Assembly: GCA_001784535.1 (NCBI GenBank)
Contig: MFRJ01000110.1
Location: forward strand, 6,562 to 36,789
Length of the DNA: 30,228 bases
Direction of reading: 5' to 3'
Origin: Candidatus Melainabacteria bacterium GWA2_34_9
GTDB taxonomy: Bacteria > Cyanobacteriota > Vampirovibrionia > Gastranaerophilales > UBA9971
Position numbers and translations under genes: made by a program
Notes under the pieces: model-generated
Told to the model about the DNA's origin: nothing
Databases searched by the model: none
The model's input: the letters and a program-made list of their open reading frames with translations, nothing else
Part shown: in pieces, positions 17,401-25,043 of the stretch
Layout of the letters: every line of letters begins with the position of its first letter
Numbering within the stretch: position 1 is the stretch's first letter

Positions 17401-17838
17401 TTGATTTGAATTATTTTCATCATCAGGTTCTGAATTTTCCGAGTTTATAATATTTTCAAGTTTTTGTACCATTTCCGGAACATTATCAAAAGAGGCATTT
17501 CCTCTTGTTTCTATGGATTCTTCTACTATTGAATTTATACAGTCTATAGCTTTGCAAAGGATGTCAATTGTTTCAGGAGTTACGTTAAGGCGGCATTCTT
17601 TTGCCATTCCAAAAACATCCTCAAGCTTATGAGCAATGAGTTGGATGTCATTTAATCCTATCATTCTCGCAGCGCCTTTTAATGAATGTGCTTCTCTGAA
17701 AAGTTCTGAAATTGCTGTATTGTCTTTCGGATTAGCTTCAAGTTTTAAAAGGTTTTTATTAAGTTTTTGAAGTTGTTCTTCGCTTTCTTCTCTGAATATA
17801 TTCAGAATTTCTACGATTTCACTTTCCAGGAAGTCCAT
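14479..17838 (-). CDS. cheA: Hybrid chemotaxis-type histidine kinase CheA with C-terminal receiver
   Basis: 1119 residues, much longer than E. coli CheA (654). Order: Hpt domain (about 1-110) with phospho-acceptor H51 in REAHSLKGAARMIG; a long polar, acidic segment (about 110-525); dimerisation helices starting near 527 (RVDTKKLDQLVSQVGELI); HATPase with N-box HIIRNSIDHG (near 700), DDGHGI (near 750) and GRGIGLDIV (near 805); CheW-like domain (about 850-990); receiver domain (about 1000-1119) with D1006/D1007, phospho-site D1050 and K1102. The kinase and receiver both look active. The layout matches WspE/PilL-type hybrid CheA proteins. It lies 56 nt downstream of the MCP gene. The long segment has no domain I recognise. 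Confidence 0.93.
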   Translation of the reverse strand: MDFLESEIVEILNIFREESEEQLQKLNKNLLKLEANPKDNTAISELFREAHSLKGAARMIGLNDIQLIAHKLEDVFGMAKECRLNVTPETIDILCKAIDCINSIVEESIETRGNASFDNVPEMVQKLENIINSENSEPDDENNSNQEKNSSLESDQRLNNRKSDWQQNLNYFDINKINKENKTLIIQTKVNIEKIKIFSSSSDAIEELLHFIIRLKSAIIALDNQRLTGIIEDIKIKLEAALKGSGILTSDEVWEIEENFETFSSLFDRLTAVQETKNDPIPQPDNMNILNETPLFNPEPAPYSEESIQQHIDTAKESTQSEETISQDSNPLSNFILEGNIDDDLKNNILNASLENKNQKEDLIFIKNNITIFSIHSQENILKFDEVIKKLNNFLKTIEDESIKNIIEKLTELLTYSKEKNTPISTDVVQIIKESFEAAVLMINSPFEVQDNPVLILQRLAVLYQMIKLSDTEQYIIEEETKESNEENSSKLSTLKTGTEILSKNTPTSENDNSAFEMKPGDSNTIKTLRVDTKKLDQLVSQVGELIIAKIKAKDHLSELEKIIRSVEEWHREWNKTKQYFKHIDKPHYKSIDLPAGSSIYSQNKNLSVFFEENSAKLSGLTNKMNQLYKIIHEDDTRLHLIVNELEERIKSVRVLPLATIFHMFPRMVRDIAREKNKNIELIISGSETSVDKKIIEEIKSPLIHIIRNSIDHGIEDTQTRIKNGKNPVGKIFLAAYHLENSVLIEIIDDGHGINIEAIKRKVLQKQLLAQEELDSMTEEQIMNIIFWPGFSTGETVTDISGRGIGLDIVYTKISQLNGKVKIKSTLGEGCRVSIQLPVTMATIKSFLVEVNNQKFAIPTSTIKTTLLISPENIFYKEGKKTIIVEDATVPICNLCDTLDLAENNHKNKKLVVIVVQSEDIQVGFIVDKLVGDQEILHKNLSPPLLRVRNIAGVTTLGSGELCLILNIGDLVKTAYSKFGVVEKRMITDKNPEQNITSEKRILVVDDSLTTRILERNILKAAGYNVTVAVNGLEALTKLATEDYDIVITDVEMPEINGFELTERLREQEKFKNMPIILVTSLSSEIDKRKGIGLGANAYLTKGNFNQDELLANVRKLLS

Positions 17839-17894
17839 TTAAGATACCTTTTATGCCGATTTATGTTCTTTGTTATTAGTTCTATAAAATAAAT

Positions 17895-18998
17895 TTAAAT
17901 TTTGTAATCTTTATATTCTTTTTTAAAGTTTTCAATTGTTTTGACATTAGAATTTCCTAAAATGTTATCTCTTAGATCTTTAGAAACTTCCACAAGTCCC
18001 TGAAGTGCTGTAATGCTTTGATTTATACTCGCGGAAGATTCGAGTAAGCCTTTGTCAATTAGATTTATAGAATTATTTACTTCACCAGTGCATTCCATTT
18101 GCTGTTCAGCATCTTTAACAATGTTGTCAACAGCCTGAACCGTTTCATTGATTGTATTTCTTAATACGTCAATATTTTGAGCTATTTGGTGGGCAAGTTC
18201 TACGCCGGATTCAATTTCTTTTGTTCCTTCTTCTGTTGCCATAACAGTTGAATTTGTTGCCTGTTGAATATCATAAATAAGAGAAGTGATTTTAGTGGTT
18301 GCCTGTTTACTTTCATCGGCAAGTTTTCTGATTTCGCTTGCAACAACAGCAAAACCTTTTCCGTGTTCGCCGGCTCTTGCAGCTTCAACTGCTGCATTAA
18401 GAGCAAGCATATTTGTTTGTTCGGTAATGTCTTCTACTGCGCCTATGATGCTGCCTATTTGCTGTGTATGTTCGCTTAATTCAAGGATTAATTCAGCAAT
18501 AATTTCTATTTTTTGCTTGAGAGTTTTCATTTTCTCAATATTACTTTTAACGGCTTTTTGTTCTTTTGCTGATAAGTCAAGTGATTCTTGTGATTTATCA
18601 GCTACTTTTAGAGCGCTTTCTTTAGTTTTTTGAGAGGATTTTTTTAATTTGTCTATAATTGCCGAAGTCGTTTTTAAAAGCTGAATATGATTATTTACAA
18701 CAGCTTCCTGCTTGTTTGTTTCTTTTATAATTTCATTTGAGGTAACACTTGCATGAAATATAGCATTGTATATAGGGTTTGTTAAATTGTCATTTATGAT
18801 TTTTTGAATAATTTCTATTAATATAATTGAAACAACAGCTACTACAAGGATTCCGATTCCCCAATTAAGTCCGCTTTCATGGTGAATTTGAACTTTATAA
18901 AGGGATATCAGAGCAATAGAACCTATTATAGAAAGTGAACTCTGGCTTAGCAAAGATTTTAATTTAATTTTTTCTTCAAGATTTAAATTTTTAAACAT
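17895..18998 (-). CDS. Methyl-accepting chemotaxis protein-like signal transducer, minimal sensor
   Basis: 367 residues. Two predicted membrane helices (about 19-36 and 46-67) are separated by only about ten residues, so there is no periplasmic ligand domain. The cytoplasmic part is a long coiled coil with the conserved hairpin tip: NMLALNAAVEAARAGEHGKG, then GFAVVASEIRKLADES (about residues 190-235), which contacts CheA and CheW. No clear HAMP domain is seen between membrane and coiled coil. Sensing may occur in the membrane or by envelope stress rather than by a soluble ligand, as proposed for some short MCPs (inference). ATG with AGAGG about 7 nt upstream. It heads a probable operon with cheA and the HD gene. 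Confidence 0.92.
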   Translation of the reverse strand: MFKNLNLEEKIKLKSLLSQSSLSIIGSIALISLYKVQIHHESGLNWGIGILVVAVVSIILIEIIQKIINDNLTNPIYNAIFHASVTSNEIIKETNKQEAVVNNHIQLLKTTSAIIDKLKKSSQKTKESALKVADKSQESLDLSAKEQKAVKSNIEKMKTLKQKIEIIAELILELSEHTQQIGSIIGAVEDITEQTNMLALNAAVEAARAGEHGKGFAVVASEIRKLADESKQATTKITSLIYDIQQATNSTVMATEEGTKEIESGVELAHQIAQNIDVLRNTINETVQAVDNIVKDAEQQMECTGEVNNSINLIDKGLLESSASINQSITALQGLVEVSKDLRDNILGNSNVKTIENFKKEYKDYKI

Positions 18999-19274
18999 TA
19001 TTTATCCTCTTTATTTATTAAACGAACTATTTTGAACTAACCTAATTGTACAATATCTTTTTATTTTAAGCACTTTTTTATATATGGTTTCAATTAAATT
19101 GATGATACATTTCTATTTAGAAGAAATCGGGTTTGATAAATTATTATTAAATTTCGGGTAAATAAATTTTAATGTTTGATAAATAAATATCTAATTTAGA
19201 TACTTCCAGTTTTTTTATATAACTGATAGTATAATTATATTGACTAGAGATTGGGATTTTAGATTAAAAAATTT
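18999..19274. promoter_or_regulatory. Divergent control region between MCP and diguanylate cyclase genes
   Basis: 276 nt without a gene. For the plus strand a TATAAT (19230-19235) lies about 40 nt before the cyclase start, but no good -35 is found. A 13-bp perfect palindrome TCAATTAAATTGA is at 19090-19102. GAACTA occurs twice 10 nt apart (19024 and 19034). The palindrome could be an operator shared by both transcripts; no regulator is identified. Confidence 0.35.
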
Positions 19275-20747
19275 ATGACAAAGAAAATTTTATTAATAGA
19301 AGATAGTCAACTTCAATTAAAGAGCATCGAATTAACTCTTTCCAAGCTTGGACATGAGATATATACGGCTACAAATGCTATTGACGGTATTGAAGTTGCT
19401 TATCAGACATTTCCCGATTTGATAATTTCGGATATTATTATGCCGGAAATCAATGGTTATCAGCTTTGCAGATTATTAAAAAATGATGATTTGTTAAAAA
19501 GAATTCCTATAATTTTACTTACTCAGCTTAATGAAAAACTGGATAATTTTTGGGGATTAAAAGCCGGAGCCGATAGTTTTATAACAAAAAGCGAAAACTC
19601 TGAAGAATTCCTTAATCATGTCAGAAATTTTCTTGAAAATACTCCTAATATTACATCGGAAGAACGACAAAAATTTATTGAAGAAAAAAAACTCGAGAAT
19701 AAAAATATACAAACAAGGATAAATAATCTTCTTGACCAATCGCTTATTGAATCTACGATTATTAATGAATTTAGAAACCTGTCTGAATTTATTTATGCTA
19801 CTAAAATTCTTTCAAAGGAAATTTTTTCTCTTATATTTTCATTGATTGATTTTAACGTAGCAGGAATATTTTTTAATGAAAGAGATGATAAAAAGAAAAA
19901 AACGCTTAATCTCAGTGTTCAGGGCGTTGCTCTTGATGATATAGTTCTTAAAGAGATAAAAGAAAATTTCTTTTCAGCAGCTTTTAAAGAAGATTATTAT
20001 AGAGACGAAGCTATTTATGATTATGAAATAATCGAAAATGGCTATGGAAAAGAAGAATTAATAGAAAATCCTGATATTTTAAGGTCTAAAGTAGTTATTC
20101 CTATAAGTTATGCAAATAAAATTATAGGAGGTATCGTTTTATACCATAAAAAAGGTGCCAGGTTTGATTCTTCCAGAGTTCTTGAAATAATTGTTCAGGA
20201 ATTAAAAGTATTAATGAGAATTAAATGGTTATATTCAGAAACAAAATATCTTGCAATAACTGACGGACTGACAGGTCTTTATAACAGAAGATATTTTCAG
20301 CAGACTCTTGACAGAGAATTTGCAAGAAGTAAAAGATATAAAAATCCTCTTAGTCTTGCCCTTTTTGACATTGATTATTTCAAGAATGTCAATGACACTT
20401 ATGGGCATCAATTTGGGGATAAGGTTATAGCTGAAATTTCAAAAATCATAAGAACGTCATTAAGAAAAACGGATTATGTTGCAAGGTATGGAGGAGAAGA
20501 GATTGTCCTTATTCTTCCTGAAACGCCTATTGATCAAACAATGATTCCTATTGAAAGAATAAGAACTAAAATACAGGATCATCCTTTTATTTTTGGAGAT
20601 AAGCCTGTTCAGGTAACTGCAAGTTGTGGGCTTGCAGGAGTAGAGCCTGATGTGAATACTTATGAGGATTTAATTTTAAGAGCTGATAAAGCGCTTTATG
20701 AATCTAAAAGAAACGGTAGAAATCAAACAACAATTTATCAAATTTAA
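19275..20747 (+). CDS. Response regulator diguanylate cyclase (REC - GAF-like - GGDEF)
   Basis: 490 residues; predicted to make cyclic di-GMP from two GTP when its receiver is phosphorylated. Receiver (1-120) has the full set of key residues: E9, D10, phospho-site D53, T83, K105. Residues about 150-315 look like a GAF-type sensor domain. The GGDEF domain (about 325-490) has the active-site variant GGEE at 406-409, a functional form, the DGLTGLYNRR start and DIDYFKNVNDTYGH. An RxxD inhibitory site (R397 to D400) is exactly five residues before GGEE, so product inhibition is likely. The ribosome site is weak. Being next to the CheA/MCP operon and the double-CheW gene, it is the probable output of that array, like WspR. 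Confidence 0.9.
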   Translation: MTKKILLIEDSQLQLKSIELTLSKLGHEIYTATNAIDGIEVAYQTFPDLIISDIIMPEINGYQLCRLLKNDDLLKRIPIILLTQLNEKLDNFWGLKAGADSFITKSENSEEFLNHVRNFLENTPNITSEERQKFIEEKKLENKNIQTRINNLLDQSLIESTIINEFRNLSEFIYATKILSKEIFSLIFSLIDFNVAGIFFNERDDKKKKTLNLSVQGVALDDIVLKEIKENFFSAAFKEDYYRDEAIYDYEIIENGYGKEELIENPDILRSKVVIPISYANKIIGGIVLYHKKGARFDSSRVLEIIVQELKVLMRIKWLYSETKYLAITDGLTGLYNRRYFQQTLDREFARSKRYKNPLSLALFDIDYFKNVNDTYGHQFGDKVIAEISKIIRTSLRKTDYVARYGGEEIVLILPETPIDQTMIPIERIRTKIQDHPFIFGDKPVQVTASCGLAGVEPDVNTYEDLILRADKALYESKRNGRNQTTIYQI

Positions 20748-20784
20748 GTCATTATAAAAATCAAAAAAGGATTTGTATAATTTA

Positions 20785-21843
20785 ATGGAACAGAATTTTC
20801 TTACAGTAAACGATTTTTCAACAAATAAAACTTCCGAATTATATATTACTTTTAATCTTTCGGAAAAAGTTTATGCAATTCCCGCAGAAAAAATAATTGA
20901 AATAGTTCAACTTCCGGCTTTAACACTTCTGGAAAAAGCTCCCGAGTATATTGTAGGGCTTTTAAATCTTAGAGGAAATATTGTTAGCGTAATAGACCTT
21001 TCAATGATACTTGGTTTTCAGCGAAAAGTTTATTCTGCAGAATGCCAGATATTGATTTTAAATGTGAATGATAAAAAAGTCGGAATAATTATTGATTCTG
21101 TAAAAGATGTAATGCAGTTTGAAAAAAAACTGCTTGAACCGCTTCCTTATGCATCAAAAGAACATATAGTAAACGGTGTATATAAAGATGATTCCGGTCT
21201 TATAGCGTTTCTTGACTTTGATAAAATAGTTAAAAGTGTTGAAGCAATTGAAATAAGCGAGGCAGAGGTAAAAGAAACAAGTCATGATGCTGCAGGGTTT
21301 TTCCCTATAGATAAAGTTTCTGTGGAAAAATTTGCAAAAAGGGCTTTAAAGCTTCAAAAAGAATTAAGAGATGAATCAAACAGTTTAAATTATCAGGAAG
21401 ATTATTTTATTTCATTTTCTTTAAATGAAGAAATTTTTTGTTTAAACCTGAAATTTGTAAGGGAAATAACAAAATTAAAGAATGTTAACCTTACAAAAGT
21501 ACCTTGCGTACCTGATTTTATTATAGGAATTATAAATTTACGTGGGGATTTTATCACTATAATTGATATTAAGAAGTTTTTGAATATTCCCAAGACTGAT
21601 ATAACTGAAAAAACAAAGATTATTGTTATAAGAACAGAAAATATACAAATCGGTATACTTGTTGATGATATTTTCGGGATTGAAAATATTCCGAATGAAA
21701 AATTCAGTCATAATATTCAGACCAAGTATGAAAAAAATAATTTTACCGCTGCGGAAATTATGTTAAATAACAAAGTAATGTGCGTATTTGACCTGAAAAA
21801 GTTTCTTGAAGACGAAAGATTATTCATAGAAGACGCAGTTTAA
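20785..21843 (+). CDS. Tandem double-CheW coupling protein
   Basis: 352 residues from the ATG at 20785. Two CheW-like domains in series: domain 1 (about residues 15-150) with VYAIPAEKIIEIVQLPAL and GLLNLRGNIVSVIDL; domain 2 (about 195-340) with EEIFCLNLKFVREITKL and GIINLRGDFITIIDI. CheW couples MCP tips to CheA; a two-domain form could cross-link array units or replace two separate CheW proteins. An in-frame TTG at 20773 is 2 nt from AAAAAAGG and too close, so the ATG (14 nt away) is preferred, although that spacing is long. It follows the cyclase gene after 37 nt, probably in one transcript. No receiver is fused, so it is not CheV. Confidence 0.9.
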   Translation: MEQNFLTVNDFSTNKTSELYITFNLSEKVYAIPAEKIIEIVQLPALTLLEKAPEYIVGLLNLRGNIVSVIDLSMILGFQRKVYSAECQILILNVNDKKVGIIIDSVKDVMQFEKKLLEPLPYASKEHIVNGVYKDDSGLIAFLDFDKIVKSVEAIEISEAEVKETSHDAAGFFPIDKVSVEKFAKRALKLQKELRDESNSLNYQEDYFISFSLNEEIFCLNLKFVREITKLKNVNLTKVPCVPDFIIGIINLRGDFITIIDIKKFLNIPKTDITEKTKIIVIRTENIQIGILVDDIFGIENIPNEKFSHNIQTKYEKNNFTAAEIMLNNKVMCVFDLKKFLEDERLFIEDAV

Positions 21844-21850
21844 ATAAATT

Positions 21851-21884
21851 AAAAAAAGGGGATGCACAGCATCCCCTTTTTTTT
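21851..21884. terminator. Bidirectional terminator between the CheW and prs genes
   Basis: AAAAAAAGGGGATGC (21851-21865), loop ACA, GCATCCCCTTTTTTT (21869-21883) with one more T: a perfect 15-bp stem flanked by A-run and T-run, so it can work for both converging transcripts. Confidence 0.93.
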
Positions 21885-21897
21885 GTATAAATGTTTT

Positions 21898-22896
21898 TTA
21901 GCCGTTGAAATTTTCCAGAATTTCACTGACTGATTCGTTGCTTTGAATTCTTTTTATTGATTCTGCAAGAAGCGGTGCAATACTTAGCTGGGTTACTTTT
22001 GAGAAAAATCCTTCTTTTAAAGGAATTGTATTTGCTACTATTACTTCTTTTATAGGGCTTTCTTCAAGTCTTTCCATTGCAGGACCGCTAAAAACAGCAT
22101 GAGCTGCGCATACATAAACTTCTCTAGCGCCTTCTCTCAATAATAGTTTTGCTGCTTCTGTTATTGTTCCCGCTGTATCAATCATATCATCAACTATAAT
22201 AGCAACTTTGTTTTTCACATCACCGATTAAGTGTTCAACTTCTGCTACATTGTGAGAAATACGCCTTTTATCAACGATAGCAAGAGAACAGTTAAGTTTT
22301 TCCGCGAATTTTCTTGTTCTTGCAACGCCGCCGCCGTCAGGACTTACAGCAACCATTTCATCAGTTGAGAATCCCTTTTGTTTAATATAATCAATTAAAA
22401 CAGGAGTTACGCTGACGTGGTCAACAAGAATGTTAAAGAATCCCTGAAGCTGACCTGTGTGAAGATCAACGGCTAAAACTCTTGTTGCACCTGCTGTCGC
22501 TAATAAATCAGCAACAAGCTTGGCTGTAATAGCTTCTCTGCCGGAAGTTTTTCTATCCTGTCTTCCGTAAGCATAATAAGGGATAACAGCTGTTATTGAT
22601 TTTGCGCTCGCCCGTTTAAAAGCGTCAAGCATAATCAATAATTCCATAATATTTTGGTTAACAGGGTCGCATAATGATTGGACAACGAAAACATCATCTC
22701 CTCTTATGCTTTCATTAATTCTTACATAAATTTCGCCGTCGCTGAAGTTTTTAATTTGCAGAGTGCCAAGGTCTTCACCGAGGTGTTTTGCGATATCTTC
22801 TGCTATTTCAGGGTTTGCTCTTCCTGTAAAAATTTTAATGTCTTGAATAACTTTTATTTTGTTTCTTTGTCCCATTTCACTTACTTCCACTGCCAT
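21898..22896 (-). CDS. prs: Ribose-phosphate pyrophosphokinase (PRPP synthetase)
   Basis: Makes PRPP from ribose-5-phosphate and ATP; PRPP feeds purine, pyrimidine, NAD, histidine and tryptophan synthesis. 332 residues, usual length plus a short N-terminal extension. Visible motifs: NFSDGEIYVRINES, YGRQDRKTSGREAITAKLVA (catalytic flexible loop region), AVDLHTGQLQGFF, VSPDGGGVARTR, and the PRPP-binding loop VDDMIDTAGTI. The ATG at 22894-22896 is chosen because GGAGG lies 9 nt upstream; the frame stays open for 16 more codons to an upstream ATG with no ribosome site. It lies 68 nt downstream of glmU, a pairing also known in Firmicutes (gcaD-prs). Confidence 0.97.
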   Translation of the reverse strand: MAVEVSEMGQRNKIKVIQDIKIFTGRANPEIAEDIAKHLGEDLGTLQIKNFSDGEIYVRINESIRGDDVFVVQSLCDPVNQNIMELLIMLDAFKRASAKSITAVIPYYAYGRQDRKTSGREAITAKLVADLLATAGATRVLAVDLHTGQLQGFFNILVDHVSVTPVLIDYIKQKGFSTDEMVAVSPDGGGVARTRKFAEKLNCSLAIVDKRRISHNVAEVEHLIGDVKNKVAIIVDDMIDTAGTITEAAKLLLREGAREVYVCAAHAVFSGPAMERLEESPIKEVIVANTIPLKEGFFSKVTQLSIAPLLAESIKRIQSNESVSEILENFNG

Positions 22897-22964
22897 TTTT
22901 GTAATCCTCCGGTTTTTAGTTTCTACACAAAACTGTGATTTCAACTTAATAAATCCGAAAAAAT

Positions 22965-24401
22965 TTAAGCCGAGTTTATTTCAATTTTGCTTTCTGACTG
23001 AATTTGATTAATTCTTTTTTCTACCCAATTTTCCATGTTTTTTTGTTTTTCACGAGCTATTGCAAGTGAATATTCGGGAACTTCTTTTGTAATTACAGAT
23101 CCTGCTGCTATATTAGCACTGTTTTTAACGGTAACAGGTGCAACTAATACCGAATTTGAACCTATTTTTACGTTATCTTCAATTATAGTTCTACTTTTCT
23201 TTTTTGAAAGCGGATCATAATTTGCGGTAATAGTTCCTGCTCCGATATTTACATTTTTTCCGACAGAAGAATCACCGACATAGCTTAAATGAGAAACATT
23301 TGTTGATGAGTCTATAGTAGATTTTTTGACTTCGACAAAGTTGCCTATTCTTACGTCTGAATTTATTTCTACTCTGTCCCGTAAATGCGCAAAAGGTCCT
23401 ATAGCTGAGTTTTCTCCAATATAGGCATTTGATACTTTTGACTGGATTATTTTTACGTTATTTCCTGTTTTAACATCCCCTTCAATAAAAGTATTCGGAC
23501 CTATGACACAATTTTCGCCGAAGATATTTGCGCCTTCAATAACACATCCCGGATAAATTATACTGTCCTGTCCGATTTTTGTTTCCGGCGAAACAAAAGT
23601 ATTTTCAGGCGAAATGAAAGTTACACCGTTCTCCATAAGTTTTTCTATGGTCATGGTGTTTAAAAATCTTGCCGCTTCAGCTAAATGTCTTCTTGAATTG
23701 ATTCCGAAAATCTCTTTGTTGTTTTCAAGAATAAATCCACAGGTTTTTAAACCTTTTTTAACAGACCAGTCAATAATATCAGTAAGATAATATTCTCCCT
23801 GCTCATTATTTGTAGTAAGTTCAAAAAATGCAGGTGATATTTTTTCCCATTCGATACAATATACACCTGCATTAATTTCTTTTATTTGTTTTTCTTCACT
23901 GTTTGCGTCTTTTTGTTCAACGATTTTCTTTATGTTTTCATTTTCGTCTCTTACTATCCTGCCGTAATTTGTCGGATCATCGAACAAAGCAGACATTACT
24001 GTAAGTGCAGCATCTGATTTTTTGTGGAATTCAATAAAACTTTGCAGTGTTTGAGAATTTAAAAGAGGAGTATCTCCGCAAAGAATAATAACCGTTCCTT
24101 TAAAATTCTTGAGATAGTCATAAGACTGAAATACAGCATGCCCTGTGCCGAGCTGAGGCTCTTGAAGAACGGTTTTTATGGATTCATTTTTGTATTTATT
24201 CTTTAAAAATTCTGTAACTGATTCTGATTGATGTCCTGTAATAACAAAAATTTCATTTAAATTATCAATTTCTAAAACTGAATCTATAACTCTTTCAACC
24301 AAAGCTTTACCTGAAATTTTGTGCAACACTTTGGGAAGCGAGGATTTCATCCTTGTTCCTTTGCCAGCCGCAAGTATTATTGCCTTAATAGAATCGTTCA
24401 T
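22965..24401 (-). CDS. glmU: Bifunctional GlmU: GlcN-1-P acetyltransferase / GlcNAc-1-P uridyltransferase
   Basis: Last two steps to UDP-N-acetylglucosamine, the precursor of peptidoglycan and lipid A-type glycolipids. 478 residues from ATG 24401. The N-terminal Rossmann-like pyrophosphorylase has IILAAGKGTRMKSSLPKVLH (residues about 7-26), QLGTGHA, LCGDTPLL and an NAGVYC segment. The C-terminal left-handed beta-helix has hexapeptide repeats and the acetyltransferase segment with HLRD, KKSTID, LSYVGDSSVG, NIGAGTITANYD, and then RTIIEDNVKIGSNS. The frame extends 22 codons further upstream, but similarity starts at this ATG. The ribosome site is weak. It is the first gene of a glmU-prs transcript. 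Confidence 0.97.
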   Translation of the reverse strand: MNDSIKAIILAAGKGTRMKSSLPKVLHKISGKALVERVIDSVLEIDNLNEIFVITGHQSESVTEFLKNKYKNESIKTVLQEPQLGTGHAVFQSYDYLKNFKGTVIILCGDTPLLNSQTLQSFIEFHKKSDAALTVMSALFDDPTNYGRIVRDENENIKKIVEQKDANSEEKQIKEINAGVYCIEWEKISPAFFELTTNNEQGEYYLTDIIDWSVKKGLKTCGFILENNKEIFGINSRRHLAEAARFLNTMTIEKLMENGVTFISPENTFVSPETKIGQDSIIYPGCVIEGANIFGENCVIGPNTFIEGDVKTGNNVKIIQSKVSNAYIGENSAIGPFAHLRDRVEINSDVRIGNFVEVKKSTIDSSTNVSHLSYVGDSSVGKNVNIGAGTITANYDPLSKKKSRTIIEDNVKIGSNSVLVAPVTVKNSANIAAGSVITKEVPEYSLAIAREKQKNMENWVEKRINQIQSESKIEINSA

Positions 24402-24452
24402 GTTTTCAATTTTACCCGTAGGAATAAAATTTATTACATAAATATTATGAAC

Positions 24453-24505
24453 CAAACATGAATACATGTTTGAATTTTGTAAAGTTTTATTGAGTCAGGT
24501 GTCAA
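24453..24505 (-). promoter_or_regulatory. glmU promoter with a palindrome at the start site
   Basis: On the minus strand TTGACA (24505-24500), 18-nt spacer, TACAAA (24481-24476); the expected start is near 24469. A perfect 8-bp inverted repeat, CAAACATG (24453-24460) and CATGTTTG (24465-24472) with a 4-nt spacer, covers that start. It may be an operator or form a 5'-end hairpin in the glmU message. Confidence 0.55.
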
Positions 24506-24575
24506 TTTTTTTTATTGATGAGTTTTATGTAAGTACTGTATTATTTATTTAACAGAAAGAGATGGGTAGCAAGAA

Positions 24576-24980
24576 ATGAACGGAATTTCACAACAAAGAA
24601 ATTTGGGCTTTGGTCTTAATACTAGACAGCTTAGAAGCTTTTTAAATTCAGCTGAGGCTAAAGAAATGGGAGTCAGTCTTAAAAAAGAGATAAAGATGAT
24701 TCCTACTCAAGAAGAACCTGTACGCGCAACAGTATATTCTTTGGCACAGAAAGGCGATGTCTTGAATTTAAATAATGGGCATGGGTTTTCGCAGCCTTTA
24801 CAGGCAGCAGGGAAAGGGGCATTGGAAATATTAGCAGCAAAGCTTCAGGATATTAAGGGTGCTATAATTCCAAGCAAAGAAGATTTTGCGACACGTGTTT
24901 GTTTCAGACCCTTAAGTGAAACAGTTAAAGCAAGCTCTGAAAAATTAAAAGCAGCTATTTTAAAAGCAGCTAAGTCATAA
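24576..24980 (+). CDS. Small protein with N-terminal NLGFG motif, paralogue of the gene at 26783
   Basis: 134 residues, no signal peptide or membrane segment. The N-terminus has QRNLGFG (residues 7-13) followed by QLRSFLNSAEAKEMGVSL. The same pattern, QRNLGF, QLRAYLKSPQAKEDGVRL, occurs in the protein at 26783, and both have a C-terminal helix containing E-(I/M)-(L/I)-A-A/K-K-L; they are clear paralogues with a variable middle. The C-terminus is lysine/alanine-rich. The ribosome site is weak (GAAAGAGA about 14 nt upstream), so the start is less certain. Divergent from glmU; function unknown. Confidence 0.65.
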   Translation: MNGISQQRNLGFGLNTRQLRSFLNSAEAKEMGVSLKKEIKMIPTQEEPVRATVYSLAQKGDVLNLNNGHGFSQPLQAAGKGALEILAAKLQDIKGAIIPSKEDFATRVCFRPLSETVKASSEKLKAAILKAAKS

Positions 24981-24996
24981 AATTTATTTAAAACAG

Positions 24997-25038
24997 TAAA
25001 CACAAAGGCGGTAAAAATTTTTACCGCCTTTGTGTTTA
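24997..25038. terminator. 42-bp perfect palindrome, probable bidirectional terminator
   Basis: AAACACAAAGGCGGTAAAAA (24998-25017) is followed directly by its exact reverse complement (25018-25037), with one more T-A pair outside. As RNA it would fold to a very stable stem with a small A/U loop. It lies between two convergent genes (small protein at 24576, purD). The flanking T-run is only TTT then ATATCTTTA, so termination is plausible but not textbook. Confidence 0.7.
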
Positions 25039-25043
25039 TATCT

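Noticed and set aside
20773..20784. TTG start four codons before the ATG of the double-CheW gene
   Set aside because: It is only 2 nt from the AAGG run, too close for a ribosome site.
22897..22944. Longer start for prs
   Set aside because: The extra 16 codons have no ribosome site and do not resemble PRPP synthetase; GGAGG lies inside this stretch, correctly placed for the ATG at 22896.
24402..24467. Longer start for glmU
   Set aside because: The extra 22 residues are unlike GlmU and overlap the predicted promoter/palindrome area.
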